From the NCBI GenBank assembly GCA_017640725.1, contig JAEPQB010000003.1:372001-436000 (forward strand): a DNA stretch of 64,000 nucleotides, read 5' to 3'. The DNA is from Kordiimonadaceae bacterium. GTDB lineage: Bacteria; Pseudomonadota; Alphaproteobacteria; Sphingomonadales; Kordiimonadaceae. The translations under genes and the position numbers were made by a program. Shown piece after piece: positions 1-8,917 of this stretch; positions within the stretch are counted from its first letter, which is position 1; each line of letters opens with the position of its first letter. Below the pieces are notes generated by a model. That model was not told the DNA's origin. It ran no database searches and saw nothing but the letters and a program-made list of their open reading frames with translations.

Positions 1-1156
1 GGGCGTAAAATTCGATTTCCCGAATGCCGCCCAAACCAAGTTTGACGTCAAACCCTGCGAATTTGGAATCTTCAACATCAAAATGGCGATTAATTTGATT
101 CTTGATCGCCCCTATGTCCTTCAACGCTTCGAAGTCCATGTTTTTGCGCCATACCCAGCTTTCCAGCTCTTGCAAATACTGTCTGGCAGCGTTTGGATCG
201 CCTGCGGCAAATGAAGCTTTAATCATCGCTGACCGTTCCCAATTGGCGGCAATGCTGTGATAATAGCCAAGAGCCGCTTCGACAGGCAGGGCGACAGGGG
301 TTGCACCAGGATCGGGCCTCAGCCGTAAATCAACCCGAAACACGTATCCTTCGAACGTGCGCTGATCCATGAACTTAACCACGTCCTGTGTCAGTTTCAC
401 GAAACAGTCAGAAAGTGACTTTCGACCCGTGTAAGTAATCTTGTCTGCGTCATACAAGACAATCAGGTCGACATCAGAAGAGTAATTGAGCTCACTGGCG
501 CCCATTTTGCCAAGCGCAAGAATAAAAAAGCCGGATGATGTATTGAACTTAATGTCAATCGGGCTCCCTGTATTCGTGTTTTCTGGCCAGGGGAGGTCGC
601 CAGCGTCCATTCTGAGGCGAAGGGCACGAGCAATTGAAGCTTCCAGGCACGCTTTGGCCAATTTGGTTAGATAGCAGGTTATTTTTTCTAAGGACCAAAC
701 CGAATTGATGTCTCCTAACGCTATCAAAAGCGCGGCACAATTTTTTTGCACCCTCAAGTAACTGATAAACTCATCGATCGTTTCCGTGGCAGGCCTGGGC
801 TCTTCGAGCACCTGCAATATTTTAGCCATTTCGGCTTCGAGTTGGCCTTCCAGAAACTGCTGTGCAATAGCCGGGTATCTGCGAACGAGGCTTGTTAAAT
901 AAGGACTGTGTGCAGTGGCTAGTGCAAGTTCTGAAATATGCTCGGTGGATGCATTCGTGTCAGACAAAAACTCTCCGATTAATGCCGCATGTGCCTCCAG
1001 CCGAGATTTTTCTACAACCCGTGGTCGTTGGCCTAATTCAAAACGGAGATTCAATCCCAGATGCTCCCAACTTGTCCAAACCGAGGCAATTTCCCTGATT
1101 TTTGACCTAAAACAAGTAATTGCCTCATTTTGGGCTACATTTAAAGGCCTTAACAC
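1..1156 (-). CDS. glnE: Glutamine synthetase adenylyltransferase/deadenylase GlnE, N-terminal part, cut by left edge
   Basis: Cytoplasmic regulator of nitrogen assimilation: it adds and removes AMP on glutamine synthetase in response to PII signalling. About 385 N-terminal residues are visible, the half of the family that carries the first nucleotidyltransferase-fold domain (deadenylating half in E. coli). The nucleotidyltransferase signature is seen as LGKMGASELNYSSDVDLIVL, with SSDVD at about residues 226-230, followed by FRVDLRLRPDPGATP and, near the edge, GLGGIREIEF, all characteristic of GlnE. The start is uncertain: I chose GTG at 1156; an in-frame TTG lies at 1180 and neither has a strong ribosome binding site. 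Divergent from the AsmA-like gene. The family is about 950 residues, so most of the gene lies outside the window. Confidence 0.93.
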   Translation of the reverse strand, partial: MLRPLNVAQNEAITCFRSKIREIASVWTSWEHLGLNLRFELGQRPRVVEKSRLEAHAALIGEFLSDTNASTEHISELALATAHSPYLTSLVRRYPAIAQQFLEGQLEAEMAKILQVLEEPRPATETIDEFISYLRVQKNCAALLIALGDINSVWSLEKITCYLTKLAKACLEASIARALRLRMDAGDLPWPENTNTGSPIDIKFNTSSGFFILALGKMGASELNYSSDVDLIVLYDADKITYTGRKSLSDCFVKLTQDVVKFMDQRTFEGYVFRVDLRLRPDPGATPVALPVEAALGYYHSIAANWERSAMIKASFAAGDPNAARQYLQELESWVWRKNMDFEALKDIGAIKNQINRHFDVEDSKFAGFDVKLGLGGIREIEFYA

Positions 1157-1268
1157 CCTTGTGTGTAGACGTAGGGTCAATGGCGTGCTCTAACAAAATG
1201 CAAGAGGTTTGTTGCGCTCGCACATTGAAAGCTGTGGTTTTGGATAGCTGCCAGAAGGTCTTGTACGG

Positions 1269-4200
1269 TTGAAAAAAGTTGGTGGCGCATTCGTATCTGT
1301 CAGCCTGTGGATAACCACTTCCACGGTCCTTTTAGCCTGCATTCTCTTAGGGCGCTTGTTCTTCGCGCCCATTGATGTTGGGTTCGCGCGCGGACAAATT
1401 ATAGAAAGAGCCGCCGATGTTTTGCCCGGATGGAATGTCCGCTTTGCCCAAGCGCGCGTTGGCTGGGACTGGCGAGAAGTACGTCCTTGGGTGGTGCTGG
1501 AAGATGTAAGATTGGTTGATCGACGCAATCGGTTAACCGCTTCACTCCCCAGAGCAGAAGTAGGACTTGGGTTTGCCGGCATACTGTCTGGCCTGGGTGT
1601 TTCAACCATTGAAATCGAAAATGCGAACGTAAGAATTTCAGACCTTGGTGGTTTCAGTGATACCACAGATGACAGTTTGTTTGACGATCTGTTTGGCGAA
1701 AGCGGCATCCCACAGCCAGAAGTATTCATTCCGCTAACAGAGGCATTTAATCGCTTTACCCTTCGCTTGCTTGATAATGCGCCGGCACTCAGTCGTGTTG
1801 GTTTTAACCGGCTTTCTGTCAGCATTTATCGGGGAGAAGACCTCTCAGAAGCGCAAATTGCGGTGTCTTCTTTCGATCTGCGCCAAACTGGTGAGGACCT
1901 CACTTTGGCGGCTCAGTTGGAGGCGGCAGTGGGTGGCAATCCAATCAAAACACGTCTTGCTGGGCGCGCCAATCCCACGCGTGGTGATCTGTCAATCCTG
2001 TTGGGAGTGAACGATTTCAATCCGTCAGCAATCCCTGCGGACACCGGGTTGCCGGCCTTGCTTCAGTATATTCAAGTGCCGATCGACCTTAGCCTTGAGT
2101 TGGATATGAATGCTTCGGTTGGCTTGCAATCAGCAGGGATTGAGGCGGTGCTAGGTGAAGGGGAAATATTCGGTGGAGACGTATTCCCAAACCGTGCTCC
2201 GGTTACCTATGGCTTGATTGGCGCTACTTTTAATGTGGCCGAAAATATATTGGTCTTTGACCAAATTAGGTTGGATCTAAAAAACCAACTTATCAACGGT
2301 GAAGGACTGATGTACTGGCATCAAACAAATGCCAAGCCAGGAATGCAGTTCGAGTTGCGAACAACGGATTTGCCGGTTCTGAATGTCCTGGACTATTGGC
2401 CCATTGCCAGACACCCCGATGGCCGCGAGCGCGGGGCGCGCGCCTGGATCAGTCAACACATGATTTCCGGAAATACCACCGATGTCATGTTCAATGTTGA
2501 TGTTGCTCCGTCAGGTGAAGGGGCTTTTGCAGATGGCAGCACATACCAATTAACCTTTGAGTTCGACAATTTGGACACATTGTTCATGCGAACCATGCCA
2601 CCAATTTTGGGTGCCAAAGGCTCGGCCAACTTAACGCGGAAGCAACTCGACATAAACGTTCAGTCCGGCACCCTGTTGGGAATGCCGGTAGACGGTAGTC
2701 AGGCCAAACTCAAAAATATTCATATTCGTGACGGGGCCGTCGGCGAATTCACCATATTTACCCGCGGTGATGTTCAAACAGTCATGTCGCTTGTGGACAA
2801 TCCGCCGCTTAGGGTAGCCCAGAAAGCCAATTTGGACATAAGTCGGTTGGGAGGCACAGCGGCCGTGAAAGCTGTTGTCACGGCACCTCTCCTCAAACAA
2901 CCCCCTCCGGGCAGCACATTGTATGATGTTACAGCACAAATATCCGATGCAAGAGTGGATGATTTGCTGGACGGAGAGGGACTTCGCAATGGGCAACTTT
3001 CAGTTTCGCTATCCCAAGATGAACTGACAGCCGCAGGTACCGGGTTTGTCAATGGAGTGCCGTTGGGTCTGCGGTGGCACGAAAACTTCGTCTTAGGCCG
3101 CGAAGACCCGGGTTCTGAAACCACTCTGATTGTTATGAACGGGGATATGGATGCCTCTGATTTGCAAAAGCTTGGCGTTGACGTCGAAGACTTTCTGGAT
3201 GGTAAAGCCTACGCAGAAGCCTCATTTCAAGGCAGAAACTTTAAATTTACCAGGGGTAGTTTCAGCGCAGATGCCAGTACCGCCAAATTGAATATTCCAC
3301 AGTTGGCTTGGTCGAAACCCGTGGGGCGTCCTGCGACCATTACAGGTGGGGTTGTTTTCACTGACAATGGTTCGACAGTTGCACCATTGAAGGTGGAAGG
3401 GGAAGAGATTGATCTTCTCGCAAGTATCAATTTTGGACCCAAAGACAGCGGGATTTTTGACGCTGAAATTCAGGCGCGTCAGGTTGGCAGGAACCAACTT
3501 ATTGCCACTCTTTCGCAAGAAGCTGGTGTACCTCTAAGTGTGAAAGTTGAAGCTGAGGCGTTTGATCTGGGTGCGTTCTTAGCACAGGAAAACTCGCAAA
3601 GGGCAGGTGCGGAAACGGGAACTCCGCAGGTATCTAATGAGCAAACCAATTTTGATCTGGATTTGAACGCAGATGCTATTCTTCTTGAAAATGGAGAACA
3701 GTGGGATGCTGGGAAGCTATCCCTGGAATTCCGCGACGGGGAACCAAGTAACCTTCATCTGGACGCAACTATTGGAGATGATCAAACACCAATTCAGCTC
3801 TCAATTGTAGATGAACCAGTCGATACCTCGGGTATAAGGCCCTTTCAAGCCAGCACAAGCAATGGAGGCCAAGTGCTTCGTGGTTTAGGGTTCTTCGCTC
3901 ATGTTGATGGTGGTGAGCTATCCCTCGATGGAACAACCTCTGGGTGGGGCAATACATGGCAAATTGATGGGGTGCTGAATGTTGGAAGCTCTACGCTGCT
4001 TTCCAAGGAGCTGCTCGGTGAGGATGTCACTGAAGGGGTAATCGCCGGATTGGACGAATTTTTAACAGACGGCAGGCTGGAATTGGACGTATTAGAAGTG
4101 CCGTTCTCCTACAATGGCGATATTTTGGAACTCAGCAACTTGAAGGCCAACGGGCCAACACTCGGTCTGACCATGGAAGGTGAGATTGCCACGGCACAGG

Positions 4201-4511
4201 GTTTGATTAATGTGAACGGGGTCGTTGTGCCCGCCTACGGCATTAACTCGTTGCTGGGCAACATTCCCATTGTTGGTGGTTTGTTTTCTGGCGGTGATGG
4301 TAAAGGCCTGTTTGGCGTGGCCTACCGTGTGAAGGGAACCACCGACGAGCCGGACGTTAATGTCAACACATTGTCGGGACTGGCGCCGGGTTTCCTTCGA
4401 CTGCTGTTTGAAGGTCGTAAAGGACGGGTTGCGGACGTTGAGGCCCCAGAAGTCCAGGCAGAAAGTCAGACACAAGATGACCCACTTGACCCATCGGGGG
4501 ATGGCGGCTAA
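1269..4511 (+). CDS. AsmA/YhdP-like large envelope protein (DUF3971 type)
   Basis: A 1080-residue protein with one N-terminal membrane anchor (about residues 11-32) and a long, beta-rich periplasmic body of repeating short strands. The C-terminal part (about 850-1040), with LELSNLKANGPTLGLTMEGE and a Gly-rich stretch ending in a KGTTDEPDVNVN-like segment, matches the AsmA-like C-terminal region of YhdP/DUF3971 proteins. Such proteins are bridge-like factors thought to carry phospholipids between inner and outer membrane; that role is inferred from family membership. The start is TTG, preceded by AGAAGG at a rather long spacing. It converges with, and overlaps by four bases, the secreted cyclase gene. 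The acidic tail (last about 25 residues) is low complexity. Confidence 0.85.
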   Translation: MKKVGGAFVSVSLWITTSTVLLACILLGRLFFAPIDVGFARGQIIERAADVLPGWNVRFAQARVGWDWREVRPWVVLEDVRLVDRRNRLTASLPRAEVGLGFAGILSGLGVSTIEIENANVRISDLGGFSDTTDDSLFDDLFGESGIPQPEVFIPLTEAFNRFTLRLLDNAPALSRVGFNRLSVSIYRGEDLSEAQIAVSSFDLRQTGEDLTLAAQLEAAVGGNPIKTRLAGRANPTRGDLSILLGVNDFNPSAIPADTGLPALLQYIQVPIDLSLELDMNASVGLQSAGIEAVLGEGEIFGGDVFPNRAPVTYGLIGATFNVAENILVFDQIRLDLKNQLINGEGLMYWHQTNAKPGMQFELRTTDLPVLNVLDYWPIARHPDGRERGARAWISQHMISGNTTDVMFNVDVAPSGEGAFADGSTYQLTFEFDNLDTLFMRTMPPILGAKGSANLTRKQLDINVQSGTLLGMPVDGSQAKLKNIHIRDGAVGEFTIFTRGDVQTVMSLVDNPPLRVAQKANLDISRLGGTAAVKAVVTAPLLKQPPPGSTLYDVTAQISDARVDDLLDGEGLRNGQLSVSLSQDELTAAGTGFVNGVPLGLRWHENFVLGREDPGSETTLIVMNGDMDASDLQKLGVDVEDFLDGKAYAEASFQGRNFKFTRGSFSADASTAKLNIPQLAWSKPVGRPATITGGVVFTDNGSTVAPLKVEGEEIDLLASINFGPKDSGIFDAEIQARQVGRNQLIATLSQEAGVPLSVKVEAEAFDLGAFLAQENSQRAGAETGTPQVSNEQTNFDLDLNADAILLENGEQWDAGKLSLEFRDGEPSNLHLDATIGDDQTPIQLSIVDEPVDTSGIRPFQASTSNGGQVLRGLGFFAHVDGGELSLDGTTSGWGNTWQIDGVLNVGSSTLLSKELLGEDVTEGVIAGLDEFLTDGRLELDVLEVPFSYNGDILELSNLKANGPTLGLTMEGEIATAQGLINVNGVVVPAYGINSLLGNIPIVGGLFSGGDGKGLFGVAYRVKGTTDEPDVNVNTLSGLAPGFLRLLFEGRKGRVADVEAPEVQAESQTQDDPLDPSGDGG

Positions 4512-5302
4512 TCAGCGGGAAGGTTCTTGGGCACGAAAGCGACCACACGGGCAGGCGCGCCGGAACCTCTTCCAATTTTCATTGGGGCAGCCAATATCCA
4601 TGCACCTTTTTCTGGCAAGTCAGCCAAATTGGTCAGGTTTTCCAAGGCTGGAATGTTCGATCCAGCAATCACCACATGAACAGCAAAATTCTTGGATTTG
4701 CCATAATCAATGGAAGCAGTGTCAATACCGATCATGGATACTCCGCGGTCAACAAGAAATTTGGCCGCAGCGGTGCCAAATCCCGGAAAGCTAAGGTTGC
4801 TGGCATCGCCAGGTGTGTCGTCGCCCAGATATGCTTTTACGTCCGGCCAGAAACGTGACCAATTGGTGCGAACAGCAACGGCAGTTCCAGGCTGCAACTG
4901 ACCAAATTTTGACTCATAGGCGGCGATATCATCTGGGGACAAGCGATAGTCTCTATTGGTAGCTGTTTTCTCGGAAATATCAATAACCGCAAGTGGGGCG
5001 TAAAAGTCCGTTAATGGCAGCTGCCCAACCGTTTTCGCGTCTTTGGAAAAATGGATTGGCGCGTCAAGGTGAGTGCCGCCATGCTCAGGCATGGAGAGAG
5101 TGTAGGCGGAGTAAAAATAGCCATTTCCGGATGGGCCAAATGCAAGCACCTTATGCTCAAATCCTATTGGAGAAGTTGGCCAGAAAATCGTGGAATGATC
5201 ATAGGTATGGCTCAGGTCAACAAGCTCAACTTGATCCAACCTGGGGGCAGGGTTTTCGTCCGCGCCCATTAAAAGCAATGTGAGCAAAACTGGTGTGATC
5301 AT
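4508..5302 (-). CDS. Secreted cyclase-family metal-dependent hydrolase (kynurenine formamidase-like fold)
   Basis: 264 residues if started at the ATG at 5302. The family signature HGGTHLDAPIHF lies at about residues 74-85 and supplies metal-binding His and Asp residues of the cyclase/arylformamidase superfamily (PF04199). The N-terminus (MITPVLLTLLLMGADENPA) looks like a short signal peptide, so the enzyme probably acts in the periplasm; the substrate cannot be told. A longer reading from 5323 exists, but the 5302 start has a GGGAG ribosome binding site seven bases upstream. That site lies in the 3' arm of a perfect hairpin (see 5304-5337). Downstream of tyrS on the same strand, 53 bases away, so the two may be cotranscribed. 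Confidence 0.85.
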   Translation of the reverse strand: MITPVLLTLLLMGADENPAPRLDQVELVDLSHTYDHSTIFWPTSPIGFEHKVLAFGPSGNGYFYSAYTLSMPEHGGTHLDAPIHFSKDAKTVGQLPLTDFYAPLAVIDISEKTATNRDYRLSPDDIAAYESKFGQLQPGTAVAVRTNWSRFWPDVKAYLGDDTPGDASNLSFPGFGTAAAKFLVDRGVSMIGIDTASIDYGKSKNFAVHVVIAGSNIPALENLTNLADLPEKGAWILAAPMKIGRGSGAPARVVAFVPKNLPAD

Positions 5303-5303
5303 G

Positions 5304-5337
5304 CCTAAACTCCCTGTAGCCATACCGGGAGTTTAGG
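5304..5337 (-). promoter_or_regulatory. Hairpin covering the ribosome binding site of the cyclase gene
   Basis: CCTAAACTCCC (5304-5314) and GGGAGTTTAGG (5327-5337) form an exact 11-bp inverted repeat; after one mismatch, GTA and TAC continue the stem around a four-base loop. On the minus-strand transcript the 3' arm contains the GGGAG Shine-Dalgarno sequence and ends one base before the cyclase ATG. There is no U-tract after it, so it does not look like a factor-independent terminator for tyrS. A role in translational control or mRNA processing is inference. Confidence 0.6.
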
Positions 5338-5355
5338 AGATGCAAAGCACTAAGC

Positions 5356-6618
5356 TCAAGTTATCTTAACAAGTGCGTGACGTTTCTTGCCTGCAGACAG
5401 TTTGATTTGGTTTTCTTCAAAAGAACCCAAGTCCACCGAAACGTCTGCGTTCTCGACCCTTGTGTCGTTAAGCTTTGCGCCGCCTTGCTTGATCAAACGC
5501 TTGACTTCGCCTTTTGACGCACCAAGTCCGGCTTCAACAAACAAGTCAACGATGTTTGTGCCGGTTTCGAATTGCTCACGATCCAAATTCACTGTTGGGA
5601 GATCAGCACCTGCGCCACCTTTTTCGAAGGTTTCTTTTGCCGTTCCATGAGCTTTCCGGGCCGCGTCTTCACCGCGGCACATTTTGGTCGCCTCATTAGC
5701 CAACACAATTTTTGCCTCGTTGATCTCGCTGCCCTCCAGCGCCTCTAGGCGCCGCACTTCATCGAGAGGCAATTCGGTAAACAATCGAAGGAACTTGCCG
5801 ACGTCGGCGTCCTGAGTATTGCGCCAGAATTGCCAATAGTCGTAGGCGGGCAGGGCTTCTTCATTCAGCCACACGGCTCCTTCTGCGGTCTTGCCCATTT
5901 TTTTGCCATCGGCAGTGGTGATTAGGGGTGTTGTCAGGCCAAATAAAGACAGTCCAGCCGCACGGCGGCCGAGTTCCATACCGTTAACGATATTCCCCCA
6001 TTGGTCGGAGCCACCCATTTGCAGTGAACAATCGTAGCGTTTGCCGAGCTCCATAAAGTCGTAAGCCTGCAAGATCATGTAGTTGAATTCGAGGAAAGTC
6101 AGGGGTTGTTCGCGGTCAAGCCTAAGTTTCACGCTGTCAAATGTCAGCATGCGGTTGATGGTGAAATGAGTGCCCACATCACGCAGGAAATTGATGTACT
6201 CCAATTCGTCCAACCATTCCGCATTATTAACCATGCTGGCATCAGCAGTGCCGTCACCAAATGTCAGAAATTGGTCAAAAATCGTGCGGATACCGTTCAT
6301 GTTATTGGCGATGTCGGCGTCTGTGAGGAGCTTGCGGCTTTCGTCTTTTCCTGATGGGTCGCCAATGCGCGTTGTGCCGCCGCCCAGAAGAACGATCGGT
6401 TTGTGGCCGCATTTCTGCAACCAGCGCAACATCATAATCTGAACAAGGCTTCCAACATGTAAACTTGTGCCAGTGCAATCGAAACCAATGTAAGCAGAAA
6501 TTGGACCTTCTTTTTCTTTGGCCGCCATTTTTGCGTCCAAGCCTTCAAGGTCGGTTACCTGATGGATGAATTCCCGTTCTGTCAGGATTTGAAGAAAGTC
6601 TGATTTCAAGCTTGTCAT
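5356..6618 (-). CDS. tyrS: Tyrosyl-tRNA synthetase
   Basis: Charges tRNA-Tyr with tyrosine in the cytoplasm. 420 residues, normal for the bacterial TyrRS family. The class I HIGH-type signature is HVGS at residues 54-57, the tyrosine pocket region reads YDFMELG...[10 protein letters not shown], and the KMSKS loop appears as KKMGKT near residue 240. The C-terminus carries an S4-type RNA-binding domain ([19 protein letters not shown]). Divergent from anmK with about 146 bases between start codons, an arrangement common in Alphaproteobacteria. Confidence 0.97.
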   Translation of the reverse strand: MTSLKSDFLQILTEREFIHQVTDLEGLDAKMAAKEKEGPISAYIGFDCTGTSLHVGSLVQIMMLRWLQKCGHKPIVLLGGGTTRIGDPSGKDESRKLLTDADIANNMNGIRTIFDQFLTFGDGTADASMVNNAEWLDELEYINFLRDVGTHFTINRMLTFDSVKLRLDREQPLTFLEFNYMILQAYDFMELGKRYDCSLQMGGSDQWGNIVNGMELGRRAAGLSLFGLTTPLITTADGKKMGKTAEGAVWLNEEALPAYDYWQFWRNTQDADVGKFLRLFTELPLDEVRRLEALEGSEINEAKIVLANEATKMCRGEDAARKAHGTAKETFEKGGAGADLPTVNLDREQFETGTNIVDLFVEAGLGASKGEVKRLIKQGGAKLNDTRVENADVSVDLGSFEENQIKLSAGKKRHALVKIT

Positions 6619-6764
6619 CTTTGTATCTGCAGGGTTTAAGGTGTTATTAGGTAAAGGTTAGCGGCGTGATGTAGCACGCGGCAGAGTAAACACAAAGCCC
6701 GTTTCGTGCGTGATTTGTGAGTTCACGATGCAATGTGGACCGAATGAGACAAAAAGGCAGCTAA

Positions 6765-7928
6765 ATGGCGGAAATTGGCGAACCTGGCGAAATAAAATGT
6801 GCGATTGGGCTAATGAGTGGCACATCGATGGACGGTGTGGATGCGGCGCTGGTCTATACAGACGGTGTTCGCGTTGAGCGACTGGGTCCCTCACTCACTC
6901 TTCCATATTCCTCTGAAATGCGAGAGGCGCTTAAAGAAGCGATCCGTATCGCTTCTGCATCAGCCATCCCGGTCGATACACCAGCAGAAATCAAGTTAAT
7001 CGAGCAAGAGTTAACCGACTGGCATGCTGAAGCTGTATATGAGCTCTTGTCAGTAACAGGGCAAAAGTCAGAAACGGTGGATTTGATAGGTTTCCATGGT
7101 CAAACCATCAGCCATCGTCCGGAACGCGGTTGGACTTGGCAGATTGGTGATGGTGGCCGGCTCGCCGGACAAACCGGGATCAAAGTAATCAATGATTTCA
7201 GGTCTGCAGACATGGCTGCGGGAGGGGAAGGAGCCCCTCTGGTTCCAATATACCACGCGGCGATGTTTGCCCGTGCGCAGCGCCATAAAACAGTGGCAGT
7301 TCTCAATTTGGGCGGTGTCGCTAATGTTACATGGCTTTCGTTCGAGGACTCAGAAACAGAGCCGAAGATGTTGGCATTTGACACCGGACCAGGAAATGCC
7401 GTTCTTGACGATTGGGCGCAGCTTCACACCAACCAGAATTATGATGAAAACGGCAATTTGTCGGCTCGGGGCATTAGCCACGAAGAAGTCGTCATGGGCA
7501 TGATGGCAACCAGCTATTTTGACGACCCACCACCAAAATCTCTGGACCGGGACGACTTCAATACACAGGCCGTCCGTGGCCTGTCGGCTGAAGATGGTGC
7601 GGCCACACTTGCAGACTTTATTGTTGAATCGGTTGTGGCGGCTCAGAGCCACTTTCCGGTGCCGCCAGAGGCCTGGTATGTGTGTGGGGGAGGTCGCCAC
7701 AATGCAACACTGATGCGTAGGCTGAGGCGACGTATGCCGGTGCTGGTTGACCCTGTGGAAGTGCTGGGGATGCGGGGTGATGCCCTTGAGGCCGAGGCGT
7801 TTGCTTATTTGGCGGTGCGCAGCGAGCGAGGTCTTGCCAGTAGTTTTCCACAAACAACGGGTTGTGAAAGCCCTACTGTCGGCGGTACGGCACATTTGCC
7901 CAAGCAACGCCGCCGACTGGTGCGCTAA
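6765..7928 (+). CDS. anmK: Anhydro-N-acetylmuramic acid kinase
   Basis: Phosphorylates and opens 1,6-anhydro-MurNAc released during peptidoglycan recycling, giving MurNAc-6-phosphate. 387 residues. The ATP-binding signature GLMSGTSMDGVD is at residues 15-26, followed by GFHGQTISH, LNLGGVANVT and the catalytic-Asp region DTGPGNAVLDDW, all typical of AnmK. The last about 40 residues are basic and poorly conserved. The gene converges with soxR and their ends overlap by four bases. Cytoplasmic. Confidence 0.95.
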   Translation: MAEIGEPGEIKCAIGLMSGTSMDGVDAALVYTDGVRVERLGPSLTLPYSSEMREALKEAIRIASASAIPVDTPAEIKLIEQELTDWHAEAVYELLSVTGQKSETVDLIGFHGQTISHRPERGWTWQIGDGGRLAGQTGIKVINDFRSADMAAGGEGAPLVPIYHAAMFARAQRHKTVAVLNLGGVANVTWLSFEDSETEPKMLAFDTGPGNAVLDDWAQLHTNQNYDENGNLSARGISHEEVVMGMMATSYFDDPPPKSLDRDDFNTQAVRGLSAEDGAATLADFIVESVVAAQSHFPVPPEAWYVCGGGRHNATLMRRLRRRMPVLVDPVEVLGMRGDALEAEAFAYLAVRSERGLASSFPQTTGCESPTVGGTAHLPKQRRRLVR

Positions 7929-8383
7929 TCGATTTCAGATCGCTCGCGCAGCAAATATTGTGGCCCCGGGCCTTTCGCAGAGGCTCGGTCGTCGGCATTG
8001 TAAAGCTTGCATTTTTTGAGGGAAAGACAGCCGCATCCGATGCAGCCGTCCAAGTTCTCCCTGGTCCTTTGTAGCCTCGCAATCTGGTCGTCGAGGGCGG
8101 CTCGAATTGCTTTGCTTATGCCAGTCCAATCCTTCTGAGTTGGAGTCCTGTTTTTTGGCAGTTTCGAAAGAACGGTTTCAATTTCACGCAGCGGCAGCCC
8201 CAATTGCTGGGCAATAAGAACAAAGGACAAGCGGCGGATATCAGAGCGCAGGAAGCGGCGTTGGCCGCCAGAGTTGCGCATGGGGGTTACAAGACCCTTA
8301 GTTTCGTAGAAACGAATAGCAGACACCGAGAGGCCTGTGCGTTCTGCCAATTGCCCAATCGAAATAAGATCATTCATATGCAT
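7925..8383 (-). CDS. soxR: Redox-sensing MerR-family activator SoxR
   Basis: 152 residues. An N-terminal MerR winged-helix domain (SIGQLAERTGLSVSAIRFYE) is followed by a dimerisation helix and the [2Fe-2S] cluster loop CIGCGCLSLKKC, with cysteines at 114, 117, 119 and 125, which is diagnostic for SoxR. Oxidation or nitrosylation of the cluster by redox-cycling compounds activates transcription from an over-long promoter spacer. I chose ATG at 8383 because GAAGGA lies six bases upstream; ATG at 8377 is possible, and a longer reading to 8413 would run into the operator. Divergent from the VOC gene that its operator appears to control. Confidence 0.95.
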   Translation of the reverse strand: MHMNDLISIGQLAERTGLSVSAIRFYETKGLVTPMRNSGGQRRFLRSDIRRLSFVLIAQQLGLPLREIETVLSKLPKNRTPTQKDWTGISKAIRAALDDQIARLQRTRENLDGCIGCGCLSLKKCKLYNADDRASAKGPGPQYLLRERSEID

Positions 8384-8403
8384 AAAAAAATCCTTCACAA
8401 GCC

Positions 8404-8434
8404 TTGACCTCAAGTAAGGTTGAGGTCCTATCTA
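8404..8434 (+). promoter_or_regulatory. SoxR operator within a 19-bp-spacer promoter for the VOC gene
   Basis: A -35 element TTGACC (8404-8409) and a -10 element TATCTA (8429-8434) are separated by 19 bases, the over-long spacing typical of MerR/SoxR-activated promoters. The spacer contains CCTCAAGTAAGGTTGAGG (8408-8425), matching 15 of 18 positions of the E. coli soxbox as I know it; GACCTCAA and TTGAGGTC form an exact 8-bp inverted repeat. Transcription should start near 8441, about 40 bases before the VOC start codon. Confidence 0.85.
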
Positions 8435-8479
8435 ACGAAAATCAACAAAAAACGACGTCAGTTAGAAGAGGAATTACCA

Positions 8480-8866
8480 ATGCAAAACAGTTTCATTGAG
8501 CATGTAAACATCACAGTTTCAGACCCCAAAAAAACAGCAGCACTGATGTGTGACCTGTTTGACTGGAAGGTAAGATGGCAAGGCCCGGCAAAAGACGACG
8601 GGTTCACAGTTCATGTGGGTACTGACAGCCATTATCTGGCTATCTATTCGACAGGCAAAAGCAATAACAGCAAAGATGTGAGCTATTTAACCAAGGGTGG
8701 CCTGAACCATGTTGGAATAGTTGTGGACGACCTTGATGGTATCGAAAAGCGCGTGGTCGATGCAGGCTATAGGCCACACAACCACGGTGATTATGAACCG
8801 GGCCGTCGGTTTTATTTTCATGATGATGATGGTATCGAGTTTGAAATCGTCAGCTACACAAGCTGA
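8480..8866 (+). CDS. VOC (glyoxalase/bleomycin-resistance fold) protein, predicted SoxR target
   Basis: 128 residues of vicinal-oxygen-chelate fold: an N-terminal half beginning FIEHVNITVSDPKKTAALMC and a C-terminal half with GLNHVGIVVDDLDGIEKRV and a closing DDDGIEFEIVSY strand. His and Glu residues in these strands could bind metal. The start at 8480 follows AGAAGAGGAA; an upstream in-frame ATG at 8420 falls inside the promoter and is rejected. A SoxR-type promoter lies directly upstream and a strong terminator directly downstream, so this is a single-gene transcription unit. A role in detoxifying or sequestering a redox-active compound is inferred from the operator only; the substrate is unknown. 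Confidence 0.85.
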   Translation: MQNSFIEHVNITVSDPKKTAALMCDLFDWKVRWQGPAKDDGFTVHVGTDSHYLAIYSTGKSNNSKDVSYLTKGGLNHVGIVVDDLDGIEKRVVDAGYRPHNHGDYEPGRRFYFHDDDGIEFEIVSYTS

Positions 8867-8882
8867 ATCAGATACTCGTAAT

Positions 8883-8911
8883 AAAAAGGCGCCAGTTAGG
8901 CGCCTTTTTTT
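8883..8911. terminator. Bidirectional factor-independent terminator between VOC and hydrolase genes
   Basis: AGGCGCC and GGCGCCT form a GC-rich stem with loop AGTTA, flanked by an A-run on the left and seven Ts on the right. It can end the VOC transcript on the plus strand and the alpha/beta hydrolase transcript on the minus strand. Confidence 0.9.
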
Positions 8912-8917
8912 GTGGGA

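Noticed and set aside
1190-1825. 211-codon minus-strand open frame opposite the AsmA-like gene
   Set aside because: Ser/Arg/Thr-rich low-information translation with no domain, lying inside a clear 1080-residue gene.
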